From Stramonita haemastoma (taxonomy: Eukaryota; Mollusca; Gastropoda; Neogastropoda; Muricidae), in contig CM060317.1 in NCBI GenBank assembly GCA_030674155.1, positions 86,029,333-86,044,332 on the forward strand: a DNA stretch of 15,000 nt, in the 5' to 3' direction. This document shows positions 1 through 7,925 of the stretch, in pieces. The position numbers and the translations under genes are program-made. The notes under the pieces were generated by a model, which was not told the DNA's origin, did no database searches, and worked only from the letters and a program-made list of their open reading frames with translations. How positions within the stretch are numbered: position 1 is the first letter of the stretch; each line of letters starts with the position of its first letter.

Positions 1-33
<33 letters not shown>
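1..33. repeat. (CA)n microsatellite, cut by window edge
   Basis: Perfect CA dinucleotide array running off the left edge, so its true length is unknown. It is followed at once by TTGTGTG, which could pair back onto the array. Confidence 0.97.
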
Positions 34-36
<3 letters not shown>

Positions 37-512
37 TGTGTATTCTGTTAATCAAAATAAAAAGACCTTGGGAACTTGCAACAGAAGAAAGACGTAATCT
101 CTACTGCAAAACTGAGCCAACAAATGCACAAGCATTCCTCAGTGGTGGCACTGATGGTATCTCTGCTCTCTCTTTTTTCCTCCATTTATTGTTTGATGAG
201 TCACATAGGGCATGGCTCTGAATTTTCCTAGCCTTGCCCCTCAGGTAAGTTAAGCTGATTGAAGCCCATCAGTTTACAGGCATGGGGTACAAGCTAGGAG
301 TGCGTTCCTGCTCTTGTTCATCAGAAACTAACATGAATTCTAAACTATGGAATTTTGGGGAAATCAAACCATTATTCTTTAAAGTTGGGTATAAAGAACA
401 AACAAAAATGATGTTGTTACCTGAGAGAGAAAAGATCAAAGGAAAAACCGATGGGTAGACACCCACCCTCCCCCACCTAAAACAGGAAAGAAACAAAGCA
501 TAAGGCCAGTGA
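34..512. other. unannotated spacer
   Basis: Mixed-composition DNA with no recognisable gene. The only open frames are short (61 codons on +, 104 on -), lack any domain I recognise, and have no codon or splice support. The minus-strand frame runs into the head of the SINE that starts near 519. Confidence 0.6.
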
Positions 513-526
513 ATGACGGGAGGAGA

Positions 527-538
527 TAGCCTAGTGGT
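527..538 (+). promoter_or_regulatory. pol III A box of SINE copy 1
   Basis: TAGCCTAGTGGT matches the tRNA A-box consensus TRGCNNAGYNGG at every defined position except the final G. In tRNA genes and SINEs this box is part of the internal promoter recognised by TFIIIC. Confidence 0.7.
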
Positions 539-569
539 CAGAACATTGCGCTCGCAATTTGACGATCCA

Positions 570-580
570 AGTTCCATTCC
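570..580 (+). promoter_or_regulatory. degenerate pol III B box of SINE copy 1
   Basis: AGTTCCATTCC differs from GGTTCGANTCC at two positions, including the normally invariant G of TTCGA. The copy is therefore probably a weak or dead pol III template. Confidence 0.5.
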
Positions 581-636
581 CATTCGAGGTGATTTTTCTC
601 CTCAAGTTACCATCATTGCTGACTCCACTCTCCCGA

Positions 637-704
637 AAAGTCTTTCGGATGAGACTGTAAACCGAGGCCCCTTGTGCGAACACACGCAGAACTTCTTGCG
701 CACA
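637..704 (+). repeat. conserved SINE core, copy 1
   Basis: This 68-bp block aligns without gaps to 4338-4405 with seven differences by hand count (about 90% identity). It also aligns to the reverse complement of 3378-3445. It contains TCGGATGAGACTGTAAACCG and then a short hairpin around GTGCGAACAC. Confidence 0.85.
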
Positions 705-845
705 TGTTAAATCCTGTTCCGCTTTTTGTAAAAGTAGGCAAACTGTGTGCTTGTGAGAGCAGATTAAAAGATTTACAAAACTGCATACATACGGTGACTG
801 GATATAAAAATCACATGAGTGCTTACTCCATTGCCTTCGATATAA

Positions 846-866
846 AAGAATAAATAAATAAATGAA
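846..866 (+). repeat. short AAATAAAT-type array
   Basis: A few tandem TAAA/AATA units just before A-rich, ACAG-rich sequence. It may be the decayed tail of an older retroposon, but nothing upstream identifies one. Confidence 0.4.
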
Positions 867-918
867 TAGAAATAACTAAATTAGACAAGCAGAAAATCAA
901 ACAGAGAGCAACAGGCAG

Positions 919-934
919 AAACACAAACAGAAGG
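919..934 (+). repeat. possible target-site duplication, 5' copy
   Basis: AAACACAAACAGAAGG matches AAACACCAACAGAAAG at 1264-1279 at 14 of 16 positions. The second copy sits immediately after the A18 tract, where a target-site duplication of a poly(A) retrocopy should lie. The sequence is A-rich, so a chance match is possible. Confidence 0.4.
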
Positions 935-1262
935 ACTCAAGTTACTGTATTGTATGTCTACGCCCAGTCTGGAAAATCAAGAGATTGCTCGATATCACCA
1001 CATTTTTCACAAGCTGCTGCAAAAGTTAATGGTTTGCTTGTGTCAGCTTAATAGGCTGTTAATAATGGAAAATGGTTTGCCAACTGTTGCTGTGAGATTT
1101 GATGTGCGTGAGCAAACATTTGCAATGTTTTCAGTAGAAGGAGTCTTTTTCATTTTGCCCAACCAGTCTTGGTTATTCAACATACATTGCCGGCAAGGTG
1201 TAATATTTCATGGATTCCTTTGAAATAAACATCATTCCCATTTTAAAAAAAAAAAAAAAAAA
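935..1262 (+). pseudogene. probable polyadenylated retrocopy of unidentified RNA
   Basis: An AATAAA polyadenylation signal (1224-1229) is followed 15 nt later by an 18-base A tract (1245-1262). Both the order and the spacing are those of a cDNA 3' end copied into the genome. An imperfect 16-bp direct repeat flanks the unit. An 89-codon frame (954-1223, starting MSTPSLENQ) stops just before the signal. I do not recognise the peptide: it has no clear domain, signal peptide or membrane span, and may be chance in 3' UTR sequence. L1-like machinery makes such copies; RTE-type LINEs usually do not leave poly(A). The alternative is a real terminal exon beside a chance A tract, which I think less likely. 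Confidence 0.45.
1224..1229 (+). promoter_or_regulatory. AATAAA polyadenylation signal
   Basis: Canonical hexamer 15 nt before the A18 tract, inside the proposed retrocopy. It is read as an inherited 3'-end signal, not evidence of a gene transcribed here today. Confidence 0.5.
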
Positions 1263-1263
1263 C

Positions 1264-1279
1264 AAACACCAACAGAAAG
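1264..1279 (+). repeat. possible target-site duplication, 3' copy
   Basis: Partner of 919-934, matching at 14 of 16 positions and directly following the A tract and one C. Confidence 0.4.
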
Positions 1280-2608
<1,329 letters not shown>

Positions 2609-2690
<82 letters not shown>

Positions 2691-2908
2691 TGTGTGTGCG
2701 AGTGAGTGTAAGTGAGTGTGTGTGTATGTGCGTGTATGTGTGTGTGCGTGTGTGTATGATTGAGTGTGTGTGTATGATTGAGAGAGAGAGAGAGTGTGTG
2801 TGTGTGTGTGTGTGGGTGGGTGTGCGTGTATGTGTGTGTGTGTGAGTATGTGTGTTTGTGCAAGCATGTGTGTGTGTTGTGGGTGTGTGCGTGTGTGTGT
2901 GTGTGTGT

Positions 2909-2952
<44 letters not shown>

Positions 2953-2953
2953 T
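2609..2953 (+). repeat. (TG)n array, perfect then degenerate, CG end
   Basis: The first 79 bp (2609-2687) are perfect TG. The rest is TG broken by GAGTGA, TGTA, a short GAGAGAGA run near 2780-2794 and GTGGGTGGG. It ends in CGCGCGCGCACG at 2941-2952. The graded loss of purity left to right suggests an older right half and a recently expanded left half. All overlapping open frames read Cys-Val or His-Thr and are artefacts. Confidence 0.95.
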
Positions 2954-3284
2954 TTTTATTTAATTAGAATACTTTTGTTAATCTTCCCACGAGACAGGAA
3001 ATTGTTAGCAGATTTTATTTTGTTTTATTGTTGTTTTTCTTCAGATCATTTTTATCTATCTGTTGGTTTGTTCTACCTTTTTTTCGTTAATTTCTAGAGA
3101 GTTTTTTTTGTAGCTCCCCCCACCCCCGCCTTGAACTAGTTTCTATGTGTGTTTTTGTTTATTTATGTCCCTCTCTACTCTTTATGTTCTCTCTTCTTCC
3201 GTCATTTTAGTTTTAATTTGTATTTCATTTTTTTATATCTACGATAAGGAAACAAACATTCATGTATTTTACAACATCGGTTAC
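2954..3284. other. unannotated T-rich spacer
   Basis: T-rich sequence with runs such as TTTTTTTTG and a C-rich patch at 3114-3130 (CCCCCCACCCCCGCC). No gene recognised. Confidence 0.55.
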
Positions 3285-3300
3285 CGTGTGTGTGTGTGTG
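3285..3300 (+). repeat. short (TG)n at the SINE copy 2 tail
   Basis: A TG run directly abutting the SINE 3' terminus (CAGTTTTGTAAATTTTG on the + strand). It occupies the position of the CATACATA tail in copy 1. Confidence 0.8.
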
Positions 3301-3377
3301 CAGTTTTGTAAATTTTGTCATGTGTTCCAGCCTGCACACAATGACCCACTCTTATGAAAAGCAGAACGGGTTTTAAC

Positions 3378-3445
3378 TCTGCACAAGATGTTTTGCGTGC
3401 GTTTGCACACGATACCGCAACTTATAGTCTCATTTGAAAGACTTT
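3378..3445 (-). repeat. conserved SINE core, copy 2
   Basis: Reverse complement aligns without gaps to 637-704 and 4338-4405, at about 76% identity to the latter by hand count. The hairpin near 3400 keeps pairing with one G:U-type pair. Confidence 0.75.
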
Positions 3446-3498
3446 GGGAGAAATGGAGTCGACACTGATGTTAAATCCAGAGGAGAAAACCTTAAATG

Positions 3499-3509
3499 AA
3501 ATTCGAACC
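3499..3509 (-). promoter_or_regulatory. pol III B box of SINE copy 2
   Basis: On the minus strand GGTTCGAATTT fits GGTTCGANTCC at all but two positions and keeps the key TTCGA. The A-box-like motif lies at 3534-3547, 38 nt upstream start to start. Confidence 0.6.
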
Positions 3510-3560
3510 TGCATTCGCAGATCACAAGCAAATCACTCTTACCACCTGTTCTTCCCCTTT

Positions 3561-3980
3561 AGTCCCAATCTGTCCCTCTGTGTCTTTTATCATGGGTAAC
3601 CTTTTCCTTCCAATGTGCAGTAAGTCAAGTTTTGTTCCTGTTTGTTTAGCAGAGACAGACCCAATGGCAGGAGATCGACATTTTCTTCGATAATTATTAC
3701 AATGCTTTCAGGCAGATGCTGCATGCTAGACTAGTGACACGTGACATTTGCTGCCTTCATTGGGATTGGCTAAATGACCTGTTCTAATTTCAATATCTTC
3801 GATCAACGGATACCTAGGGATAACTACAAACAGACCTGTGAAGTGTTCTTGATAGTGCTTTTTATCATGGTCGCTCTCTCCTTTTATTGATAATGCATTA
3901 CTAAAATTAGGTTTTGTTCCAATGTTTTCCTTTCTTTTTATTGTGTTTGCTAGTGTTATTGTACATGATATAGACAGGAA
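3561..3980. other. unannotated spacer between SINE copies
   Basis: No gene recognised. Contains GTGACACGTGACAT near 3735-3748 with a CACGTG E-box core, which has no supporting promoter context. Confidence 0.55.
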
Positions 3981-3986
3981 TGAAAG

Positions 3987-3997
3987 TGGCAGGCTGG
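3987..3997 (+). promoter_or_regulatory. A-box-like motif of SINE copy 3
   Basis: TGGCAGGCTGG approximates TRGCNNAGYNGG with one base missing, at the right place before the B box. Confidence 0.5.
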
Positions 3998-4038
3998 TTA
4001 AGACGTTTGCCTGCCAATATGTAAACCGTGAGTTTCTG

Positions 4039-4049
4039 GGTTCGTACCC
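4039..4049 (+). promoter_or_regulatory. pol III B box of SINE copy 3
   Basis: GGTTCGTACCC fits GGTTCGANTCC closely. Flanking bases CTGGG (4036-4040) and CCCAG (4047-4051) form a perfect five-pair T-arm stem, although the loop is six nucleotides and not seven. This is the clearest tRNA relic in the window. Confidence 0.75.
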
Positions 4050-4055
4050 AGCCTC
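4046..4055 (+). repeat. target-site duplication, left copy
   Basis: ACCCAGCCTC, repeated exactly at 4286-4295. The two copies bracket the LINE fragment, and removing one copy plus the insert restores a continuous SINE. Confidence 0.75.
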
Positions 4056-4285
4056 TCAAGACGCTGTCCAAGACATTTCTTCAAGGAACCTTGGAAGGGG
4101 ACAGACGCAGAGGAAGGCAACCCAAGAACTGGATGGACAACATCAAGGAGTGGACCGGGATGGACAGTGCAACGCTGATCCGCAGGGCAGAGGACCGGCC
4201 TGGATGGAGGAGAACAACGTTATCGACATCCTCATGTCTCTTCTACGACCATTCGGTCAGGAGAATGAGGTGAGGTGTGGTGAGG
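4056..4285 (+). mobile_element. 5'-truncated RTE-like LINE fragment nested in SINE copy 3
   Basis: The frame from 4056 to the TGA at 4271-4273 encodes about 71 residues typical of the extreme C-terminus of LINE endonuclease/reverse transcriptases. It reads SKTFLQGTLEGDRRRGRQ, then PKNWMDNIKEWTGM, then a tail with RPGWRRTT. The pattern GRRRGRQxxxWxDNxKEWTG followed by a W-R-R motif is familiar from this tail region, which lies after the polymerase domain and includes no catalytic residues. Only 12 nt (GGTGTGGTGAGG) follow the stop, and there is no poly(A). Such a minimal 3' UTR fits RTE-clade LINEs. The rest of the element is missing, as expected from incomplete reverse transcription. The surviving frame is intact, so the insertion may be fairly young. 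Clade assignment is inference. Confidence 0.75.
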
Positions 4286-4295
4286 ACCCAGCCTC
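4286..4295 (+). repeat. target-site duplication, right copy
   Basis: Exact 10-bp copy of 4046-4055 (ACCCAGCCTC), starting immediately after the LINE terminal GGTGTGGTGAGG. Confidence 0.75.
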
Positions 4296-4337
4296 GCCCT
4301 TTCTTCCCAGTTTGACGAAAAAATCGAACTGAATGTC

Positions 4338-4405
4338 AAAGTCATTCGGATGAAACTATAAACCAAGGTCCCGTGTGCGAACACACGCAGAACATCTTGC
4401 GCACA
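4338..4405 (+). repeat. conserved SINE core, copy 3
   Basis: The 68-bp core, about 90% identical to 637-704. It contains a perfect hairpin at 4372-4387: stem CGTGTG/CACACG closing a CGAA loop. Confidence 0.85.
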
Positions 4406-4475
4406 GAAGAGCAGGCCATCGTGTGCCAGTAGGAGCGGATGACAAAATTATATTAAAAAAAACAACATGCACACA

Positions 4476-4740
4476 GGTGTCGTGTTTAGACACCATCCCT
4501 GAGGAAACAATCGGGGAGTTGGAGTCCCAGGGCGGCTGGCGACATTCTGGTGGCTCCCGCGACGGTACTGGAACCATTCGTATTGGTCATTGCCTTTCCA
4601 ATGGATCATTCCAGTGCCGTGGAGAGGGGGGGGTCTGCTGCATGGGTAACAGCTTGCCCTCCACACTTACTTACCCAGGCTTTGCGCTCTAAAGACTAGA
4701 GCGCAACTCCATAGTCTTCCGAGACTGATGGGTGTCTACT
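4476..4740 (+). mobile_element. unclassified retroposon 3' end or repeat unit
   Basis: More GC-rich than its surroundings and directly abutting SINE copy 3. It opens with a hairpin GGTGTC/GACACC (4476-4494). It continues with GGCGACATTCTGGTGGCTCC and ATTCCAGTGCCGTGGAGAGG, then a G8 run at 4626-4633 and CTGCATGGGTAACAGC. It closes with two strong hairpins (4682-4706 and 4713-4726) and GATGGGTGTCTACT. The final TCTACT could be a remnant of a CTA-type tail. From memory this resembles an abundant gastropod interspersed repeat, but I cannot verify that. An open frame crosses it without a recognisable domain. Confidence 0.5.
4682..4706 (+). other. hairpin in the repeat 3' end
   Basis: TTGCGCTCTA pairs with TAGAGCGCAA around a five-base AAGAC loop, a perfect ten-pair stem. 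A second hairpin follows at 4713-4726 (AGTCT, TCCG loop, AGACT). Paired stem-loops at a LINE or SINE 3' end commonly serve as reverse-transcriptase recognition structures. Confidence 0.65.
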
Positions 4741-4781
4741 GTTTGTTCTATTATATCCTTACTTTCTATGTAGTCTTTCAA

Positions 4782-4810
4782 ATAAGCTAGGCAGCTTTTA
4801 GATAGGACAA
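4782..4810 (+). repeat. dispersed 29-bp repeat, first copy
   Basis: ATAAGCTAGGCAGCTTTTAG followed by ATAGGACAA recurs at 5084-5113 with one indel and a few substitutions. The copies are about 300 bp apart. Confidence 0.6.
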
Positions 4811-5083
4811 AAGAAGAAAGTAAATCTCATTACAATTAAAACATGTCTTTGCTGTTTCTTTTTTGAGTGAGATTTTTATTTAAAATTTGTGCATGTATAA
4901 AGAGGTGTTTTCATTTATTATTGTCTTTATTTAATTAATCGATCATGCGTTCACTTGTTTTGTATATTCGTTTATTCATACTTTTACTTGTTTTCCGTGT
5001 TTTATCAATTTGCATATTTATGCATTTATCAATTCAGCTTATCATTTATTCAGATGCTTAGTTGTTTTAAACAACCCTTTAGG

Positions 5084-5113
5084 ATAAACTAGGGCAGCTT
5101 TTTGATAGGACAA
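5084..5113 (+). repeat. dispersed 30-bp repeat, second copy
   Basis: ATAAACTAGGGCAGCTTTTT then GATAGGACAA, partner of 4782-4810. It could be part of an older segmental duplication or an unrecognised element. Confidence 0.6.
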
Positions 5114-5119
5114 CAATTT

Positions 5120-5178
5120 ACATATCATTATTATTGAAATGAAGGGCATTACATATCATTATATTGAAATGAAGCATT
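5120..5178 (+). repeat. two-copy tandem duplication, about 30 bp
   Basis: ACATATCATTATTATTGAAA then TGAAGGGCATT (5120-5150) is followed at once by a second copy with small deletions (5151-5178). A simple slippage duplication. Confidence 0.75.
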
Positions 5179-5968
5179 GACCCTTTCAAGTTTATTATAT
5201 TAACGTTACTCTGAACATTTTCATCGAATAGAAAGATCTGCTAACATATTTTCAGTCACTGAAAGAAAGAGCTAGAGAGCAGATACACCAGGATACATTT
5301 GACAACTAGCCACAAAAGACCTTTAAACTTTACTTTAATATTAAATTCTCATTAGTTATTAAAAATAATTGCTAAACTGCTGGCAAATTATGAAAGTGAA
5401 AACATGCACTCCCATCATGACGAATTGTTCTGCCGCAAAATCAACAGGAATAATATGTAACCATCAATTTTGGGCAAAGTAAAAAAGAAATCATAATATG
5501 CTATTAAAAATGCGTCAACGAACAAATGTCTGGTCAGACCTTAAAATGGTATATTCATTACACATTATGGTTGTTGTTGTTTTGTTTTTAAAGAAACCCC
5601 ATATCAAACTACTTGAGCTCATAAATCAAGCATTATGCAAGAAGCTCTACGGAATATAAAATGTTCACTCTTTTTTCTCTTAAAATTTGGAGAAACACCA
5701 AATAAGAAACACATATTATATCCATTAGTTTTCTTGTGTATAAAATGTAGCAAAACCGATTTTTGTTCAAGAAGATTCTTATCTATTTTGTTACAAAAAC
5801 AATTCACAAACAAGAACAATTGTTTGTCCTGTGCTGCATATCACACAGTATCTTTTCATGATGTTTTTGGGCGTTCCCAATATTAACATCCTCACGGTTA
5901 AACCCAGAAGATGCAGTCCACTCATCAAACTAACACTAGAAATCACCTGATATTATCTGCCACAACAA

Positions 5969-5971
5969 GAA

Positions 5972-6004
<33 letters not shown>

Positions 6005-6200
6005 GAGAGAAGAGAGAGGAGAGAGAGAAGAGAGAGAGAGACGAGAGAGAGCAGACAGAGGAGAGAAAAGAGAGAGAGAGAGAGGAGATCATGAAACAAA
6101 AGGACAGAGTAGAAATTACATATTTTACGGAGAGAAGAGAGAGAGACGAGAGAGGCAGAGCAGAAAAAAGGAAGAGAGAAGACACAGACAAACACAGCAA
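5969..6200 (+). repeat. (GA)n array, degenerate
   Basis: GA-rich array, purine on the + strand. Near-perfect stretches at 5969-5993 and 5998-6082 are broken by ACAG, AGG and ACG, then it degrades into GACAGA and AAACAAA. Frames across it read Arg-Glu or Ser-Leu and are artefacts. Confidence 0.9.
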
Positions 6201-6619
6201 GCAACAACAGATAAAATAAAGCAAAAAAAACAGGGGCAAAGACAGATAATAAAATAAGAAAAAAAGGAAAAAAACCACAATAGGAAATGAATCACATTCA
6301 CCAAGTCACTTTTTCATCGTTTTTGGCAGACATAAATACAAACGAAAAAAACTACACTGGACTGAACTTTTCAGGCAACCCATAATCTTCACCATCAACA
6401 CCTGTCTCAAATTCACTGAAACCAATCAATGTAAGGGTGATCAGGAATGCAGGCCTGCCTGTCGGTAATCATCTCATCCCCCAGGTAAAGCCAGTGACGC
6501 AGGGGTCTAAGATATCTGAATCAACCGTTGAAACAGAGCCAGAGCACTGAGCAAGACTATACTGCAGCTTACAAAGCAATGCAAGTGCATGTGTACCGGA
6601 AATTAAAATGCAGTGTGAT
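6201..6619. other. unannotated spacer
   Basis: A-rich at the left edge, then mixed. The segment 6430-6515 (GCAGGCCTGCCTGTCGG, CCCCCAGGTAAAGCC) is more GC-rich than its surroundings and could be an old repeat fragment, but I cannot match it to anything else in the window. Confidence 0.5.
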
Positions 6620-6671
6620 ACATGTGTGTGTGTGTTGTGTGTGTGTGTGTGGGTGGTGTGTGTGTGCGGGG

Positions 6672-6709
<38 letters not shown>

Positions 6710-6757
6710 TGGTGTGTGGTAGGGGGTGGTGGTGTGTGTGTGTGTGTGTGTGTGTGT

Positions 6758-6789
<32 letters not shown>

Positions 6790-6846
6790 TGTGGGTGTGT
6801 GGGTGGGTAGGTGTGTGTGTGTGGGGGTGAGTGTGATGTGAGGTGA

Positions 6847-6901
<55 letters not shown>
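6620..6901 (+). repeat. (TG)n array with G-rich interruptions
   Basis: Degenerate TG interrupted by GGGTGG, GCGGGG, GGTAGGGGGTGGTGG and GTGGGTGGGTAGG, then a perfect block at 6851-6901. Several G runs close together on the + strand make G-quadruplex formation possible near 6715-6735 and 6784-6830. Confidence 0.93.
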
Positions 6902-6903
<2 letters not shown>

Positions 6904-7345
6904 CTTTCGTTTTGGGCTAGAGGGCTGAGGCTTACCAATTGTAAAATGTTTGTGTGAACCTCCATTATTCTTATGTTCATTGTTTTGCTAGAAATAAACA
7001 AAGTCATGTCCAATACATGGATAATATTTTCGTCTTTGCTCTTATGTTTTGCTTTTTGATTAAAGCAAAACAGGGAAAACTATCCTTATTGATTACAAAA
7101 ATTACAGTAATGGAATTGGTACTATTTGAAGCATTCGGAACATGCAATTACAAAAGTGCTTTGTCTAAAATTTATCATCTAATATTGGGAACAAATGTGA
7201 CCAGAAAAATAGAGAAGTCAGAAAAAACCAAAAGGATTTCAGATTTAAGAAGAGGAGGGGATGAGAGATTGTTCAAAAAGTATATTTATAATCAAAACAG
7301 ACTACAGAAGTTGCATGATTGATAAATATATAAATGAGTAGTTGC
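6902..7345. other. unannotated spacer with an unsupported open frame
   Basis: A 122-codon + frame lies at 6954-7322 (MNLHYSYVHCFARNK at its start), Lys-rich toward its end. I see no family motif, no promoter and no clear splice signals, and nearby AT-rich DNA can give frames of this size by chance. Left as non-coding. Confidence 0.5.
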
Positions 7346-7430
7346 ATGAATGAATGAATGAATGAATGAATGAATGAATGAATGAATGAATGATGAATGA
7401 ATGAATGAATGAATGAATGAATGAATGAAT
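7346..7430 (+). repeat. (TGAA)n microsatellite
   Basis: About twenty tetranucleotide units with a single unit broken at 7391-7394 (TGATGAA). The minus-strand Ser-Phe-Ile-His peptide is its translation and not a protein. Confidence 0.97.
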
Positions 7431-7530
7431 TAGTAATGTGTGAATAAAAGACATGATGAATAAATGACTGACTAACTGACGACTGACTGAAGGAAAGAAT
7501 GAGTGAGTAAATGAGTAAATGAATGTTACA
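7431..7530 (+). repeat. degenerate TGAA/TGAC/TGAG tract
   Basis: Decayed continuation of the TGAA array, with ATGACTGACTAACTGACGAC and GAGTGAGTAAATGAGTAAAT. It joins the tetranucleotide array to the GA array that follows. Confidence 0.75.
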
Positions 7531-7531
7531 G

Positions 7532-7658
<127 letters not shown>

Positions 7659-7925
7659 CACACAGACAGACACCAGCAGACACGCAACACACACACACAC
7701 AACAGACAACACACAAACACACAGACACACAGACACAGACAGAGTGACAAAGAGACAGAGAGGGAGAGACAGAGAGAGATATGTAGAGAGACAGACAGAC
7801 AGCTAGTCAGAGACAGAGGCATACACATGGACAAAGACATAACATAATAGATAGGCATAGAGACAGACAAACAGACAGATAGACAGATAAACACACAGAA
7901 TGTTAGAAAGATACAGATACGGAAA
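7659..7925 (+). repeat. degenerate ACAC/ACAG/GATA tract
   Basis: Mixture of CACACAA, CACAGA, AGAGACAG, GACAGATA and similar units, decaying into unique sequence near 7925. Its AGAGACAG portion (7741-7805) resembles the array at 13935-14056. Confidence 0.85.

Larger units (their letters stand above)
519..796 (+). mobile_element. tRNA-derived SINE, copy 1 (+ strand)
   Basis: A non-autonomous retroposon transcribed by RNA polymerase III and mobilised by a partner LINE. The head has a good A box at 527 and a weaker B box at 570, 43 nt apart start to start, close to the spacing in a real tRNA. The body continues with CT-rich sequence (591-636) and a 68-bp core (637-704). The tail runs through ACAAAACTGCATACAT and ends near CGGT at 792-795. 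Copies 2 and 3 in this window share the core and tail, which is what defines the family. The core resembles the conserved central domains of known metazoan SINE superfamilies (Nin-DC or Meta type), but that link is from memory and unchecked. The 5' boundary is approximate and I could not find a convincing target-site duplication. Confidence 0.8.
3285..3560 (-). mobile_element. tRNA-derived SINE, copy 2 (minus strand)
   Basis: Read on the minus strand this is the same family as 519-796. The head near 3560-3499 has an A-box-like AGGTGGTAAGAGTG and a good B box GGTTCGAATTT. A CT-rich stretch with TCGACTCCATTTCTCCC follows, then the 68-bp core (3378-3445). Next come TAAGAGTGGGTCATTGTGTG and TTTACAAAACTG, and the element ends in a CA run before CGGT. 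The core differs from copy 3 at 16 of 68 positions by hand count, so this is an older or different subfamily member. The CA run replaces CATACATA of copy 1, suggesting that a microsatellite formed in the SINE tail. The 5' boundary is approximate. Confidence 0.75.
3981..4478 (+). mobile_element. tRNA-derived SINE, copy 3, split by a LINE fragment
   Basis: The head (3981-4055) has an A-box-like TGGCAGGCTGG and a B box GGTTCGTACCC within a T-arm of stem CTGGG/CCCAG. The 52-nt box spacing suggests descent from a tRNA with a long variable arm, or a small insertion. The SINE stops at 4055, where a 230-bp LINE piece begins, and resumes after 4295. It then runs through GTTTGACGAAAAAATCGAAC, the core (4338-4405), AAGAGCAGGCCATCGTGTG and GACAAAATTATATTAAAA to ACACAGGT near 4478. 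Without the insert and one target copy it is about 258 bp, matching copies 1 and 2. It lacks about 25-30 nt present after the core in those copies, and its region between head and core differs, so it is probably a separate subfamily. Confidence 0.8.
4741..5968. other. unannotated AT-rich spacer
   Basis: AT-rich, with TTTATT runs around 4900-5050. An 83-codon + frame (5635-5886) and its 66-codon antisense partner show no domain, codon bias or splice context and are judged chance. Two small duplications are listed separately. Confidence 0.6.

Noticed and set aside
452..466. GTAGACACCCA match to the reverse complement of the 4729-4739 repeat end, suggesting another copy
   Set aside because: Similarity stops after 11 bases and neither flank extends it.
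3734..3748. E-box CACGTG, with another at 11476, as promoter elements
   Set aside because: Six-base motifs expected by chance in 15 kb, and no transcription unit can be placed next to them.
6954..7322. 122-codon plus frame
   Set aside because: No recognisable motif, AT-rich context, no promoter, splice or polyadenylation support; within chance length for 15 kb on six frames.
7346..7430. Possible CRISPR array or minisatellite from regularly spaced repeats
   Set aside because: Tandem tetranucleotides with no spacers, and the sequence is eukaryotic in character.
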